Of a stretch of 64,000 nucleotides of DNA, positions 60,154 through 64,000 are shown piece by piece (position 1 is the stretch's first letter; every line of letters starts with the position of its first letter). The stretch spans positions 112,344,107-112,408,106 of the forward strand of contig NC_090746.1 in NCBI RefSeq assembly GCF_036898095.1. The letters are read 5' to 3'. The notes beneath the pieces are model-generated. The model ran no database searches, had not been told where the DNA came from, and worked only from the letters and a program-made list of their open reading frames with translations. Position numbers and translations under genes: made by a program. Origin of the DNA: Palaemon carinicauda (Eukaryota > Arthropoda > Malacostraca > Decapoda > Palaemonidae).

Positions 60154-60440
60154 TAAAGCAGAAAATCGTGTTTGTTTCCCTTGAGATGTAAAGTAAAGTA
60201 AATTTGTTCCAATTAGAACAAAGCCTAGATTAGAAATCCCGCTTCGGTTGTCTTTTCACTCTTTCTTTTCCGCTGGACATTGCATCTGAGTTTCGAAGAG
60301 CCCTTGTAAATGATTAAATAAATTCAATGTTATCCATATCTTAAATCTAATCACCACTCTTTAAAACAGACCGATCCGCGAAGAAATTGAAGGTTATAAT
60401 ATTTTTTTTTTATTTGCATAGTTGTATTTGAGCAAACTTT
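59271..60440. other. Upstream flank with two microsatellites
   Basis: (AG)n at 59781-59862 and (ATT)n at 60087-60152 in AT-rich DNA. No coding region recognised. Confidence 0.6.
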
Positions 60441-60444
60441 TGTT

Positions 60445-60720
60445 GTATTGTGGTAGGGTAGTGTGTAAGAATACTACTACCGTATATCCTGCGTGTCGTA
60501 GAAAGCGACTAAAAGGACAGCTTTTGCCTTGCAGTCTTGCTTTTTATGCAAAAGGCTAGGCCCACTGTCAATAACTGTGTAAACTGCTGCCTTGCAGTTG
60601 GACTATTTAGTCAAAGGTTATTCTCACCGCTAACAACTGTGGTTAATAACTTCAAGGGCATGCGTTCGTAATTGCCCTCTGCCAAATTATTACCATGCCT
60701 GATGGTAAATAAGTAAAATA
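60445..60720. other. Possible diverged dispersed repeat
   Basis: More GC-balanced than its surroundings, with a CGTGTCGTAGAAAGCGACTA inverted motif and repeated TTGCCTTGCAGT and AACTGTG elements. It looks like an old mobile fragment, but there is no second copy in the window to confirm this. Confidence 0.25.
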
Positions 60721-62379
60721 ACAGTGGGAAAGCAGAAACTTTTCATTTAAACCTCTCGGCTATCTGCGACCTATCAGTTCAACTTTATAGTCGCCAGCTA
60801 ATAAAGATGTTCAGGTTCTTTTGATATACAGATTTTCCTCATCTATGTTCATTATCCACGTAACCACCAGCTTGATGCTTTTTTTTTCAATCAAGCATTA
60901 ACCCAAACCTGTGACTTCTAACCTTCTAGATTACTCTTTAGTCTCACCATAAAAATTATAGTTTATCTAGTATAATTTCTGAAGCGTTTTAATGTACAAT
61001 CAGTTAATATAGTTTTTAGGTTTAAAACTCGGAAAGACACTTCGGATAATGTAACCTTTTGGAATGTGGATGATTTTTGAGCAGAAGTGGTATCTAGTGA
61101 ATCCTAATTTGTTACTCCTGTGCGAGTATATCAGTTAAGTGTTATTACCTACATCTTCAGACTTCAGTTCGAAGAAAATCAAATATCCTAACGTTAAGAT
61201 TTAAAACTCCCGTTTGTGTTTTTTCGTAAGTTATCACTAGGTCTTGAGGACTTAGGTACGATTTCTGATTGCACCAGTGTTCAAAATTGTAGTGGAACTA
61301 AATACTCTTATTTCATGGAACTAAATATTCGTATTTCGTGGCCTCTTTATGTAAAAGTAATGGCGTTAGACGTTATGTGTTAAGTCATTGATTTCCATGT
61401 CGAAGCCAACGTAATCCTCTCCATGTAATTTTAAGTTACTGACTTTTGGGGGTCCTATTTTTCTGGGTTGGCGTCAGCTGAGGTGGTATGGAGATCAGCT
61501 TCTAGAAGAATAGTGTGTAGTGGATCTTTGATATCCTGTAATAATTGAATATTTATGTATGTGTGGGGTAGTGGAAACTAGATGATTGCTTCAGTGTATA
61601 TCAAATTTTGCTGTCAAGAAACACTTATAAACCCTTATGATGAAGTTTGTGTGATGGCTATTCAATTACTTTTCATTCAGACATGCATGCATATAAAAGT
61701 CTGTTGTATATAGTTACCATTTGCTTGATATTTGTTAACACCAATTACAGATAGATTTATGTTGAAGTAGAGGTATAATGAATTTTTTTAATACTGTAAT
61801 CTGAATCATGCGCGAAACACTTGCATATCGAATGCAATTAAATATTATTTATAGAATACCTCAACAACTATAGAATTTAGTAACAATAATTTATTATTAA
61901 AAAAAGCTTGAGGCGATTCATTTTCTCATCTTTGTTCGAACTTCGGTACATATACTGGGTAGTAAAATTTTACCCATTTTTAGTTTTGTCAAATTCACGG
62001 ACTCGCATTATGTATTTTTTGCGACCCATCTCCCCAGCTGCCAAAACCAACTTTCAAGCATCACTGAAATACCGAGAGAGTTCGAAGAGTCAATTGGGAT
62101 AGAGTCCCAGTTTCAGATAGCAGGGAGGAACTTCTAAAAAAAAAAAAAAATAATAATAATCGCGCTACCCACTCTAAAGTACGTCCTCGTCAATGTAAGA
62201 GAGGAGAATTTTAACGTATACTTCGTTCTCTGAGGCTTTAATGAGAAGTCTCATAAAGATAATTACTGTTGTTTTTAGCACGATGACTGATGGAGCAATC
62301 AACTTCGTTCATATTCAGGCTGATCTGAAACTAAACGAGAGATCGAAATGGGGAAGGAATAGAAGTCATGAGAAAGAGC

Positions 62380-62430
<51 letters not shown>

Positions 62431-63204
62431 TGTAGTATTAGATTTGTGTCTGCTTTTTGGGCTGGATTGTATTAATTAAACCTAGAGGACACTATTAGTA
62501 TGAGTTAAATCCAAACATCAATTTGTTTGCATAACAAGCTTCCCAAAAACAACATACAGCCTTGTGGAAATAAACATACAACAGATATTGTAGATACAGA
62601 TAAAACCAAACTAAATTTATTGATTAGTCGCTAAGAAATTATTAATGAGTGATTAATTGGTAAAGTGTACCTGAGTACCCTCTCAGACAAAACCTTCAAA
62701 GCTAAAACTTTATAATGCTATCAAGCTATATTGTTGCCTCATGTTATAGGACAACTGAATATGGCATTGAGATGTGTTTTGACCACAACAAGCAGATTAA
62801 GGTGGTTCTATTAACTTGGTAAAGCCAAATTAAAGTATGGCAGCGTGGGGCATCCTACTTTCCACTGTCAGACACCAAGGAGCCTTTCAAACATAATGGG
62901 GAGTTTTAGGGACGGAAGATTGTATAGGACATGGGGTGTTTAGTGAAAAATGTATAAGTTTATATACCATTTCAATTAAGATTTCCCAGATTACCAAAAG
63001 GTCTAAGAAAAAAAATAAAATTTTGAGACCATTTGAGTTTTAGAATCAAAGACTTCCAGGTTGCATAAAACGAAGTCTAACTTATTGTCTGACAGAACTA
63101 TGTGAGCATGCGGATGACTCAGTTGGACCAAATGTTTGCTTCTAAACAACTATGAAAATCATCCGAAACTGACTGCAATATTCTGGGTAATTTGCTTGTT
63201 CTGA
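60721..63204. other. Upstream flank, no recognised gene
   Basis: AT-rich. Contains a (TTA)n tract at 62381-62430 and a short A-run followed by AAT units near 62138-62160. Frames at 61908-62102 and 62241-62435 show no domain. Confidence 0.5.
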
Positions 63205-63472
63205 GACTACGGGTTGGTTTACAGGGTCGAACGGTTCGTTGAACGCGGTTCGACAGACAAGTGTTTGAAGTGATGTTCGAACGTGTGAACGGGGTATTTG
63301 GTTGTCGAACGGTTCGAAGAAAGACTGTCCTCGCCTGACTTTTGTAGGTGGGGCTTCAATGGCCACAAACCCTATGCATTTGTAGTTGACTCCACCTATT
63401 CGAACCGTTTGACAAACAGGTTCGACAACTGGGTTCGAAAAACCGTTCGATCGTGTAAACCCCGCTTTAGTG
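63205..63472. mobile_element. MITE-like element with long imperfect terminal inverted repeats
   Basis: The left end (GGTTTACAGGGTCGAACGGT at 63215) matches the inverted right end (plus strand ACCGTTCGATCGTGTAAACC, to 63461). Similarity continues inward over about 80 bp with repeated GTTCGAAC-type motifs. Total about 268 bp, no coding capacity. Long inverted ends and small size fit a non-autonomous DNA transposon. Target-site duplication is not clear. Confidence 0.65.
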
Positions 63473-63560
63473 GAATGTGTAGTTGTTTGGTTTGTCTGTC
63501 TGCTTCAAACTTTTTACCAAGAGTATACAATTTACCTTGGTTTGTAATCTGTGTATTCCA

Positions 63561-63561
<1 letters not shown>

Positions 63562-63627
<66 letters not shown>

Positions 63628-63760
63628 GCTAAGCTACAACACTAGTTGGAAAAATAAGATGCTATAAGCCCAAGGGCTCCAATAGGGAAAAATATCCCAG
63701 TGAGGAAAGGAAATAAGGAAATAAATAAAAGATATGAGAAAAAAATTAACAGTGAAATAT
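63562..63760 (-). mobile_element. Short interspersed repeat with (TTA)n tail, copy 3
   Basis: Inverted relative to copies 1 and 2: (ATT)n at 63562-63627, then AGCTAAGCTACAACACTAGT, AAGCCCAAGGGCTCCAATAG and GAGGAAAGGAAATAAGGAAA. It shares about 100 bp with the other two and may extend further toward the window end. Confidence 0.7.
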
Positions 63761-64000
63761 TTTAAAAACAGTAACATCAAAACAGATATACCATTTATAA
63801 AATATAAAAAGACCTATGTCAGCCTCTTCATCATAAAAACATTTGCTGCATCTTTGAACTTTTGACGTTATGATTCAACTACCCGATTAGGAAGATCTCC
63901 ATCTACAAAGCATCCTTCCCTGCTTTGATTTTTTTTTATTGTGATTTGACTTTTGATCATGCTACCTTGTCGGATAGAACAAGTTGGGAGGACATTGGTA
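63761..64000. other. Window edge
   Basis: Possibly a continuation of the interspersed repeat (AT-rich then more GC-balanced); not verifiable here. Confidence 0.25.

Overview
ORGANISM. The window is arthropod genomic DNA, most likely from a decapod crustacean (shrimp or prawn type). It has one intron-rich muscle gene, very many long (TA)n, (TG)n, (AG)n and (AAT)n microsatellites, minisatellite arrays inside introns, and short interspersed repeats with triplet tails. The species cannot be named from sequence alone. LAYOUT. About 47 kb is one gene on the minus strand: a muscle myosin II heavy chain (Mhc). Its start codon is at 50982 and its last coding exon is at 3785-3829. I resolved 22 coding exon positions with splice sites, phases and conserved motor and rod sequence. 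Joining one exon per position gives an uninterrupted protein of about 1959 residues: SH3-like N-terminus, P-loop, loop 1, switch I, switch II, relay, loop 2, SH1/SH2, converter, two IQ motifs, S2 rod, hinge, light meromyosin rod and a short tailpiece. Downstream (1-3784) are the likely 3' UTR, a tRNA-derived SINE and LINE/SINE fragments. Upstream (about 55.2-64 kb) are a putative promoter, a 3.4 kb array of 47-bp repeats, microsatellites, one more SINE-like copy and a MITE-like inverted-repeat element. No second protein gene is supported. HOW THE GENE WORKS. Seven exon positions are tandemly duplicated: P-loop/loop 1 (2 copies), the exon matching Drosophila exon 7 (2), relay (4), loop 2 (2), actin-binding segment (3 plus one dead relic), converter (3) and S2 hinge (4). 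Choosing one per cluster allows 2x2x4x2x3x3x4 = 1152 coding forms, before a possible alternative C-terminus. In six clusters the exon length is not a multiple of three, so skipping or double inclusion breaks the frame; only the relay exons (171 nt) lack this safeguard. All 14 constitutive donors have G at +5, while none of the eight relay and hinge donors does, and two converter exons end at GC rather than GT donors. Compared with the Drosophila Mhc layout as I recall it, the N-terminal exon-3 choice is absent because that region is fused into one exon, while choices at the P-loop, loop 2 and actin-binding segment are present. LIMITS. Exon boundaries come from splice consensus, phase and protein homology recalled from memory; no transcript data or database search was used. 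The promoter, exon 1 and polyadenylation site are tentative.
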